Source of the DNA: Larimichthys crocea
Lineage: Eukaryota; Chordata; Actinopteri; Sciaenidae
NCBI RefSeq assembly: GCF_000972845.2
Contig: NC_040018.1
Span: 13,489,157-13,553,156 of the forward strand
Reading direction: 5' to 3'
Length of the DNA: 64,000 nucleotides
The translations under genes and the position numbers were made by a program. Positions 36,561 through 51,214 of the stretch are shown one piece after another. Position 1 is the stretch's first letter, and every line of letters starts with the position of its first letter. The notes beneath the pieces are model-generated. The model was not told the origin of the DNA and did not search any database. It saw nothing but the letters and a program-made list of their open reading frames with translations.

Positions 36561-36880
36561 CTTAAACTCTATAAGTGTAGATAAAGAGTATTTCAGGTTA
36601 GAGAAAATTTGCATGTTAATTCAGATGTTTGTGGCTGCTATGATATGCTAGCTAAAAAAACATGGGGAAATGCTTTCTTAACCATCTCCTTTTGTCTGAT
36701 AACATGGAATCAACCTTTATAGAGGAGTTTCTGCATTGTTCCCAGTAAAACCAAAAGATTTGATTTCAAAATGGCTTAATAGCAGAGTTAGTGATATATT
36801 CTCAAACATTGAGACACTGTTACGAAAGAGAAGGGTTTTAGGCACTGCTCTAATGTTTTAGTCATGTTAGCTGTACTTAC

Positions 36881-36945
36881 TTATTTCAAGAAGCTATTTA
36901 CGTTGTCCTTCAAATTTTCACCTAGCTGAACCATATATGTTTCTT
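36881..36945 (-). pseudogene. Stop-bearing exon-like segment of the coiled-coil locus
   Basis: The acceptor CTCATTCTTCTAATGTCTAG and the donor GTAAGT are both strong. Two leading bases complete the codon left by 51215-51249, then ETYMVQLGENLKDNVNSFLK is followed by TAA as the very last codon before the donor. CAA to TAA would explain it. Phase 0 at the end fits 36495-36560. Confidence 0.45.
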
Positions 36946-39900
36946 CTAGACATTAGAAGAATGAGGAAAGATGACCACATAATAATACTGTTGTACCACC
37001 AGACTACAGAGACTTTCCACTCGTTCTATCATTTATACATCCATTTATGGACTTTTTGTTTTGTGAGTAGCATTGTCGGACTTTACCTAGCATTTCTGTA
37101 TACCTAGCGGTAGACAACGCTGTGTTGTACACTGATAAATAAATGATATCTTGTACCTTGTATAAAGTTTATACTAAGTTATCTGGTAAAGAAGTTAGGG
37201 AAACTGCAGATTTAGATTATGATATCGGAATTGTAACAGAGCCTGGGTGTTGGCGATTTAAAGAAGAATACTAATGATTTCCCCTGTTTTATCACATTAA
37301 CCTTAAAGAATGACTCCTGACCTTTTCCCAAAGCATGCAATTTTTTAGACTGATTTCATACTGTATGCTCCAGACATCCATTGATTCCAGTTCATGCAAC
37401 TATGGTTAAGAAAATCAATTTGCAAACACGTGAAACTTCCATGAGATAGGTAATCTTTAACAGTGAACATCACTGTAGTGTATGTCAAATTAACTGTTTT
37501 TTTAGTTAACGTTATTTATCATTATTTTGTAATGGCAGCTCCAGGTAGGAATTGCTTTGATAGCTTCCTTTCAAGAGAAAACTCTGTCATCTCAGACTGG
37601 ACAGTTAAGTGGCTGAGCAGCAACCTTTTCAAGGCAAGAAATTAAAAAAAGAAGAAAGAAATCAAGTAACTTTCATAATTTTCATGCTTGCTTTCAGTTT
37701 ATCTTTGTGTTGTTTGATATTACTGATGTACTGTAAATGCGAATATATGATAAAAGCAACCCAGTTGCAGCTGCCATGCAACAATAATGTAACATCGACC
37801 CAAAAGATATAACATGAATTGCTCACTGTAATGGACTAAAGCATGATGGACAGCAGTGTGGTTCAGTATACATGACTTCACTTTAATAGGATAAAAGATG
37901 GGAAACCTCTTCTATGTTGAACATTTCCAGGCTGGCTGACCTTTGATGCGCCTGAGAGTGTGACAACTATTATCTGTCCCATACTCAAAAAGATGCAAAC
38001 ATGCTCTAAAAATCATTCATGATCACAGGGATCTAAGAGACAGAGCAAATCTATCTATGGCGTAGTGATCTTAAGACCTGCTTAGGGTAATCTAAACAGG
38101 CTCACCTCTATCCCTCTTTTCCCCTCAGAGCCAAACACTGATCGACTCTCTGTGAGTGGCGGCCTGCCAGCCCATGTTCTCTACTATTGAAAAAAGGGTA
38201 AAAATAACAGGAACAAGTTGTCGGAAATGAAATTTCAATTCATCCAGTCCCTTTATACACTGGTGCGAGAGCCTGTCGTTGAGAGGGAGGGATCAATAGT
38301 GTTTAGACAGCAGGGCAGATTTTCTAAGCGCCGGATCAATAGGAAGGAGAGAGGAAAAAATACCCTGGCTTTTCTTTGGCTGTTGTAGTAAATACGAACA
38401 AATCAGTGGCCTTAGGCTAAATGGATTGACCAGCTGTTTCCGAGTTCTGTGCTGTAAATAAAGATCCATTCTGAGGTGTGTAACCGAGGCGAGAGTGTCA
38501 CAGTTTCAGGTTTGCCCTGCATGGGCTGTGCTGGACCATACAAGTGTCTTGATGAGAGGGTGAATGAGGCAATGGACAGAGAGAGGGAGAGAGCTAAGTA
38601 GTAGCTGTTAACCTTTTTTGACCTAACACCACAGTTTCATCAGATGACCTGAAGTAACCCTTCATCAATTTTCCAAATGTGTTCATAGAAATAGATTTGA
38701 AACTATTTGTGATATAACTAGATAGAAACACTTCACAAAAGGGGATATACATACAGTATGTTTTTTTATATACACTTTTTTATACACTTGGTCTCTCTTT
38801 CTTTTTTTAATCCAGCTTCTGCCACTTCAAGTAGTAGTAGCAGGAATGCAATTATTTTTCCAGCAATTTATAGTTTGACTTCACTGTTTGCTTACTAACT
38901 AGTTTTCCTGTAGCTCTTACCCGCATTACATAGTGTTTAGGCTGGTGGAAGGGGTGTCCTGTGCATTTTGCTTATTGTAGCTAGTGGGTTATTGGTTGTT
39001 GTGATAACAAATATACTAACATACAAATACTAATTAGCAATCCTATCAATGTGTAAATGTGTTGTTTGGGGGTTCAGCACACTCTTATTGAAAAATTGTG
39101 TTTTTATTTGCAGGTATATCAATAAAGACATTAATAATTCTTATTTTGTCACCCAAATAGGATCTGATTAACAAAAATAAATACATTTTAGGTAACTAAA
39201 ATAAGTCTGAGATGAGACTGGATGATGTAGGCAACTGTGGCAGGTTAAATATCTCAACCAATACACTGGACTAATCAGAGGGTAAGATCCTGACAGGATG
39301 ACTGATGAACTGCTTGCTTTGCCTCACCTCTGGACTTATTAAAGAAAAACACCACAGGGCCGTGCTTTCACAAAACACATTGGTCAACCATAGTGGAGAA
39401 TGTGATGGGTGAAATTCATCACTAAAAACTCTTCAGCCCAAACAAAACACGCATTGGAGCACCAAGCGACACAAGAACCTCTGGTCATTACTGATTGCCT
39501 CCAAACTCAGCGAGAAGACACTTCAAAGGACAAATGTGTGTGGAAAAGGATGGTTGTTGACTCTCGCTGCAGGGTTGACAAGAAAAGAAAAAAAAGAATA
39601 GAGGAATCTCAGGCTTTGCTGTGCTTGGAAACAGTGTCAGGGCTGGGGAAAAAAATGTATGCATTGTGGCTCAAATCCCTCAATCCTGGTTCCTGCTGAC
39701 CGTTGAAACTTAAAGAACAACCTAGCTTGCATTTACCAACCTAGCATTTAGCACTATCTGCTGTTGTGTGGAGGTGATATATAACTGCCTTCTCTTTGCA
39801 TTAGGCCCATAAAACTGCAGTTTGGTGGTATTACTGCAGCAACTGCACAAACACATCTCACAGACAAGCCTTCTGTACAATTGCAGTCACATAATAGACA

Positions 39901-42652
39901 AAGAGTCTTCACAAGAATACATAAACAGACCTGCAGGACATGTTGTATGACTCATTTGAGGGCAATTCCACAATGTAATTGTGTGTGTGTTTGTAAGTAC
40001 CACCTCTTTCTGATTAAGGTGACCCAAGATTGTGCACTTACCGGATCTCAGGCTGAGCAGCAGAGGTTAGAGCACAACTCATTGGCTTCCTGAACACATT
40101 ACCTTAATGATGCCATTCCTCACGCCTCCATTTCAACACATTTAGAGATGGAGCAGTTACGGCGTCTATTAAGACATTCAAATGTCTCCCCTAGCTATTT
40201 ACCCAATGCTCTAGCACAAAAGGGTAACCTGAATTAAGTGTGACAACGCTGACTCGTTTCCCTTACCAAACAGACAAAATACATACACAGCCATGATGCA
40301 GGAATGGTCATTAAAAATTTAGATTACAGCTTCCTCACTTTCCCGAAAACTCTCGTCTTTCTCTGCTAGCTAATAGGATTGTTTTTTGTTTTTTTTAAAT
40401 ATTAAAGTGTTCATTATGACAGATTGTGAAACTGACTCTGAAGGCTGCTTGCTTTCCTCTACTTGGCAACTGATCAAACCTCATTTACTCGACTGGGGGA
40501 TTGAATGAAATGTCTGATCATTAACCCCTGTGTATGCCTCTGGAGGAGGGGTGGCTGTTCACCTCCTACACATTATATTTTTAGGTGCAGTTTAAGCTGC
40601 AGTTTTCTATGTTGTGAACATTGGCGAGATTAGCCGTACGGGTCAGGAACTGATCTGAAAAAAATCTGAAAGATTCACTAATGTGTAAAACACCAAAGAA
40701 GGTAAAGTTAAGATAAAATGTTCAAGAGTCTAATCGGTTGTCAGATTTTCTTTGTATACTCTCATTCTTGGTCAGGTTACTGTCCGATGAGCTGCACATC
40801 TCAGTGAGTGGTCCTTAATGTGGTAAAGTCCCCACAGACTATCTGTTCCATATTTTGGCCTGTGTAGGCAGTTTTCCCTCTGTTTTAACGGTATTTGGGG
40901 TATTCTTGGGAGAAGGTGAGGGCTGTAGAGAGTGTTTATGTTTCTGGCTTGTACAGAGGCTTCTAATGTGTAACACAGGGCACTTCAGTATTCAGACGCC
41001 TGGGGCTATTCTCTAAGTGGTCTTTACTTTGAAAACACAGGTGCCCTCCAGGGGTTGATGAGTGGTGGTTGTGTGCATGTGTGTGCATGTATGAGGAGGC
41101 AGTAAGCTAGGAGGGCAGATAAAGGAGCTGCAGTGTTCTGAGGCCCATGCAATGCTCTGAATAATATATCCATACATCATCAGTCCATGTCAGACTTTGA
41201 TTCAGTGTGGTGGTCTTGCAGAAACCACTGTGGTATTATCTTTAATAATGCAAGCTGGGATTAGGCACTTACTCTCTTCTGATAAATATGGGCAAATCAA
41301 TTAATTTCCACTGACACACCCCCCACAGCACATATATAAATCCAACATTGTGCATGGCTTTCTTGTTTTTGCTATCCAAAACAGGACTGAATAGTTTACA
41401 GTGTTACAGAACACTGTGTAATAACTTAGACGTTGATATTTGAAAATCTGATGAGGTTTGGAAGGAGCTCATAAATTAGAGAAATAAAGTTGCATATCCC
41501 TCGCTGCTGGTGCACAAGAAAAGAAACATTTGTGATATAATGAATAGGAGAGCTGTGACATATCTCTCACAATAATTACCACTCAGGCAACCATGACCGA
41601 GCAAAAAATTGAAAATGCATTCTATGGCCTACTGTACGATACTACAAACATGCAGCCACTATGTAAATACAGCATGACTGCGCACATTTTTTTTTACAGT
41701 GTCCTGGTAGATAATTAGAGAAAACATGAGTTTGTTATGCATTTCACTGAGTTTATGACGCCAGTGACTTCACCACCGGTGAAAAGGCCTCATGGCCAAT
41801 TTTAAAGGCTATAGACCACTTAGCAGATCTCAGCTGGTCCTGATGCCAGTGACCTTGGTAATGAGGAGCAGCAGGCACAACAGTCATTAGGCCTAGCTAT
41901 CTCCACCTTCAGGAACCATCTTTTATTTCCATAAAACCTTTTATCCATTTCTCTCTGTGCGGCTATACAGTCTAACATGGGCCGAGGGCCATTAATGACT
42001 ACAGCAGTATAGCAAATGTCATTACATAGCTTGTCTTATCAATACTTCTAAAAAGAGAACATCAATGGAAATAGAGGCAGAGCAGATATAATATGTTTCT
42101 GCTAGTGTCACAATCTTGTATGTCTAATTAAGCTGAGTTCAACAGAAAGACTGCATGAGAGGAGAGAGGAGAGAAGAGGGTGACCCAATTAAAACCAAAT
42201 CGAAACTCAGACACACTCTACAGTGTGGCTCATGCACACAATGAGCAGGAACCTGTGAAAACAAGGAGAACAAGCTTTATTAGTCCCTAAAAAGCCCTGT
42301 TGCTGCATTAATTTTCTAGCCTAATGAAAGCTTCACCCCCCCCCTCATCCTCCCGGCCCTTGCCTGTCACTGTTCGGTTCATAAATATTGTCTTATTATG
42401 ATCATCATGACGATAAGCAGAAAATTTCAGAGCCAATTACCAGAATGACAGGTGAAATGGGAGCGTGCTGAGAAGAAATGAAGGGTTGCCATGGTGATAT
42501 AGCCAAAGAGTCAGACTGTATGTGTGTGGTCATGTGACCAATATCTGGCTGAACTGCTGCTACGCTTTAGGCCCCGTACACCAAAGGACACTTAACCTCA
42601 ATCGCTGGCAGCAATCAGAGGCCCATCCAGTTGAATTTATTTGCTATTTCAG

Positions 42653-42800
42653 TCTGCGGGTCAGGTTGGCTGTGTGTCTGGTGCAGCTACTGTCAAAAAC
42701 CCAGGACCTTCTCATCCCCTCTCTTTCTAACGGAAGTCCTGGAGAATTGAACACAGTCCTAAGTGAGGCCTTCAAAGAATACTTTGACAGTCTGCATTAA
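42653..42800 (+). CDS. Plus-strand terminal-exon candidate
   Basis: An acceptor TTTGCTATTTCAG is followed, after one base, by 48 open codons ending in TAA: LRVRLAVCLVQLLSKTQDL, LIPSLSNGSPGELN, TVLSEAFKEYFDSLH. The peptide has a helix-like hydrophobic stretch and a charged tail and looks more protein-like than the surrounding chance frames. No upstream plus-strand exon was found and no nearby AATAAA is evident, so it may be a fragment of a retrocopy or mobile element, or chance. Not recognised. Confidence 0.3.
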
Positions 42801-43589
42801 AAGAAGGCTTCACAAACCATCCAGAAGGACTACAGTAAATGACGTTCCGAATAATGGAGGTACAGTAGGATCATATATAGGAAAGGTTCACCTGCCCGAG
42901 GGTGATGTTAGGACTGCGTTTTGTCAGTGACATATCTAAAAAAACTCACATTTTCTGATCTGTGTTCTGTTAACAGAGCACCTCTGTACCTACATGTGCT
43001 GTGTGTCCCACTCTGTGATCCCCCCTCATTAAGAATACAATACCTTATGCACAGACAAGGATTAATATTTGAGAATGTGTAAAATGGAATTGGAAATGAA
43101 ATGACTTGGATCAAAAGTTAATTAAAAAACACACCTTGCACAAATATATCTTTTTAGATTGTGCCTGTTCGTACGACAGCAAGAGGAGTTCAAGCTGGTC
43201 TAACTGAGCCAGTCATCGGCAGACTAATACAAATCTACTCGGAAACTAGAGACGAGCAAGAAAGTGGTCTTTCTGTCTTTGTATTTGTCTCAATTAGAAG
43301 ACAAAGTCTACTTGAGGATGTACTTGAACGTGTTTTTTCTTAGCAAATCACTTAATACAAAGCAAAAGAGTGAAGCTCAGTGGCTGCATCGTAGGGCTAC
43401 AAAAATCACACTACATTATCAAATTTAGAAATTATAAATATGTTTATCTTCTATTACAACTGATTAAATGTAATTCAAAAGTGAAATGCAACATACAGCA
43501 ATGCAGATGTGCCACTGATAATGATGCTGGAGTGAAGCATGTGGATGAAAATTATACAAATAAATAAATAAGCTCAAACAAACAGGAAA

Positions 43590-43890
43590 AATCATCCCAC
43601 CAGAGCAATTATGGATCTAATCAGAGGTTTCGGCGTGAAGGTACAGCTCTCCTATCTAGCTCCCATTTGCATCATAACACAGTGTGCAATATTAATTTCC
43701 GAGTTTACTGCTTATTGGAAGTGCAAAGTATGAAAAGCCATTAAGGCCCCAAATAGGAAAGCAATTTGCTGTCACATGGATTCGGCTCTATTAAAAAGAA
43801 AAATCTTGTTAACCATTTGGAATTAGAGTCATTTGGCAAAAAGCATTCTGCCGCACTCAAGTAAAATAAGTAATTATGCTTCTCTTCCTT
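43590..43890. promoter_or_regulatory. Possible conserved non-coding element
   Basis: Repeat-free sequence with GCAATTATGG, TCTAATCAGAGG, CCCATTTGCATCAT (octamer-like), AATATTAATTTCC and AAGTAATTATGC cores. Inferred from texture only. Confidence 0.3.
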
Positions 43891-46119
43891 CTATCCCTCA
43901 CTTTCTTTCATTTGCACAAGTGAAGTGGGGAGTGGTGGATGGGGAGAGCGACTGGATGCAAAGGTAATTAAAGTTGTTGGCTATCTATTTGGTTAATGTA
44001 GGGATCAGGCCAGTTGAGAGCCTTGGAGACGAAGGCAAGATGAGAAACACATCCATTTTTCAGTCTCTGTCTAGCAGCCCCTAGGCTAACTCTCATTTGG
44101 TCTATACATCACCTATTCGTGTCCTGCAATCCACACACTAAACAGGGAACTATCCATATAGAAAAACTTGAACTGACTATTCCTCTGAGCTTATCTCTGT
44201 TTCATTTAGGTTCCAACTGAGTACAATCTCATTAGTAGTTTTCAGCTGTGAGTAGCCTACTGTTTAAATTAAACCAACTCTGCAGGCCCCGATGTTTCTG
44301 CAGATTACATACCGTGTACCTAAAATGAGCCCGCCTGATCACAACATTTGTTACTCTCACCTTAACTTTTTGCCATTTCCCAGTAACAGGTATGCCTGAA
44401 ATGTGACCCTATAACAAAACAGAGGACACACATTCTGTTTTATTGCATATATCAGAGACACGCAAAATGAAAGCTGCAAACATGTCCCTATCTCATTCTT
44501 AGACCAACTAGACTCATTTGGAGTGAACTCTTGCCCCAGACCTTTAGTTTAGCAGTATTTTCTGGATAGTGTCGTGACCTCTTAATCATCATTATCCCAG
44601 CTCAATGGGTAACATATCCAACGTAGGCTTGGCTCTCCTCACTCGTTCATAGGGATGAAAGCAAAAAAAAAAAAAGAAGGAAAAAAAGCGATTTATGGGG
44701 TGGCATGTATGGCTTCTAAGGTGTTTTATGGTTGGACCTGCAGGGCCTATTTAGGAAGCACTGCGTGCTCCGTTCTGACCACAGGTATTGATCGTCAGCA
44801 ATGGCCATGGCGTGGCTGACTAGTTAAAGCCCTGCATGTGCCCTCACAGGGAGATGAAAATGAGGCCTCTGTGTGTAATGATCTGTGTATGAGCAGGGAG
44901 AGGAGGCCACAGAGACAGAGAGGAGGAGAAATTAAATCATTCCTTTGCTCTTTCAGGAGAGGCACTGCAGCCAGCCATGCTTGGCTGCTTAATGTGGGAT
45001 CTGTTTTTGAGAGGAAAATTAAAAAGAGAGAGAGAAGCAAGTGAGAGCGGGGTAAAGAGAGATAAATGGCTGGATGTGGAGGCGGTAAATGAGAGCATCC
45101 TGATGCAGAGAGCTGTGTGCGGATGTCCCTAATGGGGTAGGCTGATGTGAGCTGTCTGGTAGCTGACCACCACGGTTACATAGCCTTCCTGCGTACCCCG
45201 CACCAGCCCCTTCCAGCACTGAGACAACTGCGCTCCATGCTAATTGGCAGAAAACGATGGTGCATAACAAGTACAGAAGAGACATTGGTCTAATTTGAGA
45301 AGGGGTGAAACGATGGATAAAATTCTTCTAATCATATGAGGCATTTTCTTGTCTGTGAGGCAGAGACTGCGGTTTTCTCTCCCTCCTCTGGAGAGCCTTG
45401 AGTCAAGACACACAGGGACAAAGACTATATGAACAAGCGGATTATGAATCCACACAAGCTTGAAGACAAACAGGAAAGCTGCTGCTTGCGTTCCTGTTGT
45501 TTCCTGGAATTCACTTACTCAAGTTGGTCAGTAAGCACACAGCCCGACCATGAAAGTTGCACAAATTTTTACTTAACTGGGAATCATTAGGCACTAACAA
45601 AAAGAACAGAAAAAAAGGCTCATTCACTTATACTGTGAATACAAGTTTTATTCAAACAGTGAATTTGTGAGTAGTCTGAGAGATGTGCAAATTGGACAAT
45701 CACGTAGTGTCAAAATCACTAGAAAAATGGGCGTAGTTCAAGAATAGAGTGACACTTCCTCTACAACAGCTGAATGAACCAGCTTACATAGAAGTGATGG
45801 TGGGTGTGAGGGTGCCAATCACTGGGAACAACTCACATTGTATTGTATTGTTTCCACTGGAGGAGGTCAAATAAGGTACAAAAACCTCTGCTGCACGCCA
45901 TGAAACAAACGGTTCCAGAAGAACTAGAAAATGATCATTTTCCTCAGAAGAACCATTTCCTTTGACACTGCTGAAGTGTTCAGAAGATCTGTAGGTAGTG
46001 TAAAGATTTGGCAGGGAAGCACACAACAGGGACTGAACCTCTACAGCCCGCACAAGACCCTCTGCGTGACCCCATCCTCAAAGCCTCTCACTTCTACCCC
46101 ACAGGGGTGAGTGCCTGTT

Positions 46120-46390
46120 CATTTCACCTCACCGGCCTCATTAACGCAGCCCTCTGCCATCATTAAGACGTTTGCAGTAAAATTAATTGAAAGACAGATT
46201 AAAAATAAATTAAGAAAAATGCGTTGCAGAATGCCTACGTGCACTTCATAAATCACCGGGGCAAAGCCAGGAGCTGGCTCCCCATAATTAACTGCAGACT
46301 ATTTATTTTATCCTGACGGTATAAATTAGAATTCAGACGCACAGATTATATTAGGGCTGTCTGCCATGCGGAACTGCTGAGGGGTGTGCA
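46120..46390. promoter_or_regulatory. Possible conserved non-coding element
   Basis: Dense homeodomain-like cores without simple repeats: CATTAACGC, CATCATTAAGACG, AAAATTAATTGAAAG, CATAATTAACTGC and TATAAATTAGAATTC. It resembles deeply conserved vertebrate enhancers. This is a guess from composition. Confidence 0.3.
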
Positions 46391-46694
46391 GAATATTTTA
46401 AGGATACAAAGAGGAGAACAGAGAGAGAGAGAAAGGGAGAGAGATAATATGTAGAAAGGCAAACAATATGTAAATGCATACAAAGCAGAATGATAACATT
46501 TGCGTCCCATGGAGAAAGTATTTACTTAGGCAGTGCATAAAGAAACAATAGACAAAGCAATTAACAGCAACAATCAAGTGCATGATTAAATGAAACAACA
46601 AATGCCTGATTAAATGAACTGTGCCAATTGTTCCATCGACTCCTTGTCGGTGAGAACAGGATGCAAGTTTAACCGTTTCACCCGTGTTGCTTAT

Positions 46695-46712
46695 ACACAC
46701 ACACACACACAC
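46695..46712. repeat. (AC)9 microsatellite
   Basis: Uninterrupted AC units. Confidence 0.9.
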
Positions 46713-49700
46713 AAGGGCTGTGATCAGTCATAGAGCTGGTGACATAACACTGCCCAGGAAACCTCCTCTCATTCTTCCCTGCCGCTTTCCACTCTCCTGC
46801 TGTATCACAACCTGGCCACTTCACATGCAAATGCAGACTAAACCTCTTCTGCCAGTCAGCCTCAGACATCCCCCACAGACACACTCTCCCAGCCTCTCTC
46901 TTGCGTCTCTGTGCATCCCCCTCTGTGCAACAGTCAGTGCTAGCCACACACTGCCTCCTCGTGGGCACAGTGCCCAGACTGGCACAGAGCCAGACCTGCT
47001 CTGCCACACTGGACTGGCAAAACGCTCGTTCTCTCTCCACACTCCAGATTCCCCGCACATCCTTTCATCAGAATGCCTGTGGCCCTCTCCTCCTCCTTTC
47101 TCCGTCTTTATTCTGCACCACAGCTGAGATCCACACTTTGAAAGTATGCCCTCCAACCAGAGAGTAAAATAATGCTACCACTACTACTGCTGGGGAACAA
47201 ATAAAGCACTCACACATTTGAATGCTTGGTTATTATGCAATCACACTGAAGGCAAAACCAAGTTATCTATAAACAATGTTACATCAAGGCACCTTACCAG
47301 GTATCAGGTGCATAGTACGGGAATATGAACAAGCACCGGAAGCCCTGAGATGTATTCAATTTTGTACATTTTTATGAATCAACACAAAAAGATGGAATTT
47401 GAGCCTCCTTGTTGGCAGTCGTTACACTGACAGATATGACAATACATTATGGGACTGTCAGCACACTCAAAGTTGTTCTTGATAGAAGATGGGGTATGAT
47501 ATGATCTGCATTGCAGCCCACAGCCAGGGGACAGACACTCTATATATAGAAGCTGCACTATACTACTGAATACAAACAAAACCACCACAGTAAACATTTT
47601 TAAATTTGAATGTCAAAATGATTAAGGAGTCTATATAAAAGATATTTGTACACTGTCATCCACTATATAGTATACTATTCAAATTGACGTGTGACAGACA
47701 GTTAAAACCAGCTTTGCAGGGGTGGGCAGCAAACGATCAGGGGGCAATGGCTCCCATAGCCTGCTCCACCCCTTGGAGGCATCCCTGAGTTCATTTCACA
47801 GTACTGAACTTGCACATTAAGTTAGTCTTTGCAGCCTAAGACTCAAACAATCAATGACACTTATACATTGGATCATATTGGAAATAATCTCTGCAGTACA
47901 CTCCTTGATTTTGTTATAGTGCAAATTCCCTGTTCCTGTTTCCTTGTGTCTGCTCACAGTGGATGTTTTTAAACTCATCAACAGTGAGCTGGGAGGAAAT
48001 TCTAGGATTTATGGGCAGCAGTGGGCACAATAACAAAATCATGTAGTGTATCTTTAAGAATTAAGTTTTTTTTTATTGTCTGTTATGCAAGTCTGCAAGT
48101 GTCCTACTGTGACAGCCTCACAGAGGGAGACTTGTGCACCGTGCTGCTCCCAGCACAGAATCCATTTAAATCCTACTGTTTCACAGGGTTAGATCTACTT
48201 CTCCTCTGAGTATAATGTCAATTTCAGCCATGTGTGTGTGTTGTGTATTTGCGTTTTGATTTTTAAGACTCCAATCATGCCTGTTTTTTTGCAGGTCTAC
48301 TGGGGCTAGTGTGGAGAGGCAGACAGGAGGTGGTGAGCAACCTGTGCTGTTGATGGCTGGTTGCTTGGCTTGGTTTCAGTTAATACAGGGGTATTTTAAG
48401 TACAAACAACAGCCCGAAGAGCTACTGTGTCCGCTCGCCTCATCAGCTATCAACATTACTATCACTGCAAAAACTGCACCCAGAATTGTCACATTTATAA
48501 TGCAGCAAATGCCACATACACAACCAAAACTCTACCCAACTGGTGCTAGCAAGGGTTATACCCCAAAATAACAGGCAGGTTTTTAACAGTCATAGCACGT
48601 ACAGCAACCAGTCTGCCTCAGATGTATAATTTTGTTTCCCCGGTGAGTAAAACGCCTTGGAGGCGAGTGCATACGCAGCAGTCATGTTTGTTAAGATACA
48701 TGGCTAGAGCCGGCCTTTTTTCTCAAGCACCGGAAAAACCAGTAAATCACCAGCAAAGAAAATAAATATATACTTATTACATTCTGCACACTGCATATAT
48801 TCACCTCCTTAACATATTGCACAGGCACAGTGCAAATGTGCAGCGCTGCACACGGGCAAAAACATGCGATGAAAAATGACAGCAGGGAGGGGTAACTGCG
48901 GACCTGGAATATAATGGTGCGGTGGAGCGGAGGAGAAATAATCATACCTAGTGGTAGGGGATGAGGGGCGATGGGAGGAGCAAGAGGAAGATGAGTCTGT
49001 GCCCTGTAGCAGGGAAATGGAGCTCCACTGCTCTGCTGCTGGCTGCCTGATTCCTCAATAACACTGCACAAGAGCTCCCTTCAGCAAGGGGCAACAGCAG
49101 GCAGTGTCTGTATTCTAGAAATACCTTCCCCTGACACCCCACAGCCACAGGAGACACATACAGATGCTGTGATGTTGGACAATGCACTTTATAGTAGATA
49201 CTGAAGCCCTAGTTACAATGAAACACACACACACACACACACAAAAAAGTTTGTTAAAAGCAAAGCAAATTATCAGGCAAATTTTAGCAATGACTGATAT
49301 TCCAGCTGGCTTTCGTTCTCCCAGAATTCTGGTTATAGCTGAAACCATCCTGCAGTTCCCTGTGTGGCCGTTAGGTGTCTCTCTTTCACTTCGCATGGCT
49401 GAAGCGCTCTCTCTCTCACCAAGTGGAGCTCCTCTGCTCTGTATAATATATACACCATCATTTGAAAATGGCAGCTTTTTGAAAATTCACCTTGATTATC
49501 AGACATTAAAAGTGACTTCTCCAGAGCTGAGTGTCTGGCTAGGGGGATGGCTGCAGACGGCAGAACAATGCAGCAGGCTTGATATTAATGCCTGGCTGGG
49601 GTGTGCAGGGAGGAGAGAGGAGCCAGCCCTTTGTTCTCTCCTACAGCCAATTATTTTTTACGTGTGCCTCTTTTCACAACAACAAGAGAGAATTTAATTT

Positions 49701-51214
49701 TAATGCACTCTCTGGAAAAAAGGGGAAAAGCATCTACAGTATTCTTAAACAGAGATAGGGACTAGCATCAGCGGTTAAGTATATATGCACACGTCTCTGT
49801 ATGAGGCATAGACAGATGACAGGGGCAACAAGAATGACATCAACCCAAACACACACAGCAGCATGAATCCTCTCATGCAAAATGCAAAAACACATTCTGT
49901 CTCCCTCCCAAACCAAAGCACAACAGTATGCAGCCCTACCTTTATGAAAGAAAAACCAAAATGAGAAAAGAGACACCAAAATAAAACCACGGTTATTTCA
50001 TTATACAGCATTATGGTGCAGTGGTGGGGTGAGCATTAACATGTGCATACCCAGGACACGATGATAAGAAAGCACACAGTAAAAATAGCAAGGATTCCTG
50101 ATCAAATGGCATGAAAAATAAAAACCCAGGATTGCCGTTGGTAGGTATGTGGCCAAATATTTTTCTAATTGGAAGGGCACTTTATCTTGCTGTCAGAGAA
50201 GCAGTAAAAAGCAGTGCTGTTCCCAGAAGGAGAGGAGCACAGCTTGCTGGCCTTTTATTAGTGCTGGAGCTCTGATATATGCGTCTGCACTAGGCTTTCA
50301 TCAGGAACCAGTGCCATAAACACACACACACGCACATACACACAAAAGAACAGTTACAAACTAGCCACGCTGAAACCATTGTTAAACAATTCAGCTGCTG
50401 TACTTTCTAAACATGCAATCAGCATACTCTCAACAGAAAATTACTGCCAAAAAGTTTTCCACAACAAACTGATGATGCCAGCAGTAACTGGGGGCATTTT
50501 AGGTTTACAGGTTAACACAGTGATAACACATCAATTGAAAAACTACACAAGAAAGCATTCAAATCCAGAAACAACACAGCAGTGTACAGAGCAAATAAAT
50601 GCCTCAGTACAACCACACAGTGTAAAATTGTACTGTAACAAACTGGCAGTGTAAAACCATTAAGTCACTAGAGAATAAGAAAGCACAAACTACAGCACGC
50701 ACACACAAACACAGCAGCACAAACTCTTACATATGCAGTTCATGCAAAGCTAGGTTTTGCACACTGAGGTACTTGAAACTGACTCGTGCAGACAGACACA
50801 GACAAAGACAGTCAGACTGACAGACGCATGCGCACACACATGCACACACACCACACAGGCTAAATTAAATTTCAGTCCTTGGGCAGACAACTAAACTGCT
50901 TGTGTGTGGGACCTACTCTGCAGCACAGCAAAACCAATTCTCTGAAGATGGTGAAATTAAAGGGCAGAATCCAGCCTGTTTATGGTCCTCATGCTCTTCT
51001 CCTCTCCATCAAATGTTTTATTAGCAATCATTTAGTCCTAAAAGTCATGTTCTTGGTAGGCAGCTGGTATGATGACAGCAGCAGCAGCTGGACAGACAAA
51101 ACCACTCCAGCATTTACCACTCCCAATTATGTACACCTGGAGCTACTGGTCTGCTAGGAGCTCTAACTGACCACAAGATACGTCTACGCCATGTTTAGAA
51201 GGGGGCACGCTTAC

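Larger units (their letters stand above)
36946..51214. other. Very large intron-like stretch
   Basis: This 14-kb gap in the exon series has no minus-strand segment with good splice sites and matching phase. It contains a plus-strand protein-like segment (42653-42800), conserved-looking blocks (43590-43890, 46120-46390) and microsatellites. Long frames at 46678-47167 and 49182-49697 on both strands are unsupported. Confidence 0.45.

Noticed and set aside
46678..47167. Long frames on both strands (up to 147 codons)
   Set aside because: GC-richer, stop-poor stretch that is open in several frames at once; no splice sites give a phase consistent with the coiled-coil series.
48948..49187. Minus-strand segment with a partly coil-like frame (LLRNQAASSRAVEL)
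   Set aside because: No donor with a phase that joins 51215-51249 to 36881-36945.
49182..49697. 171-codon plus-strand frame
   Set aside because: Starts beside a CA tract, has no homology I recognise and no codon-like pattern.
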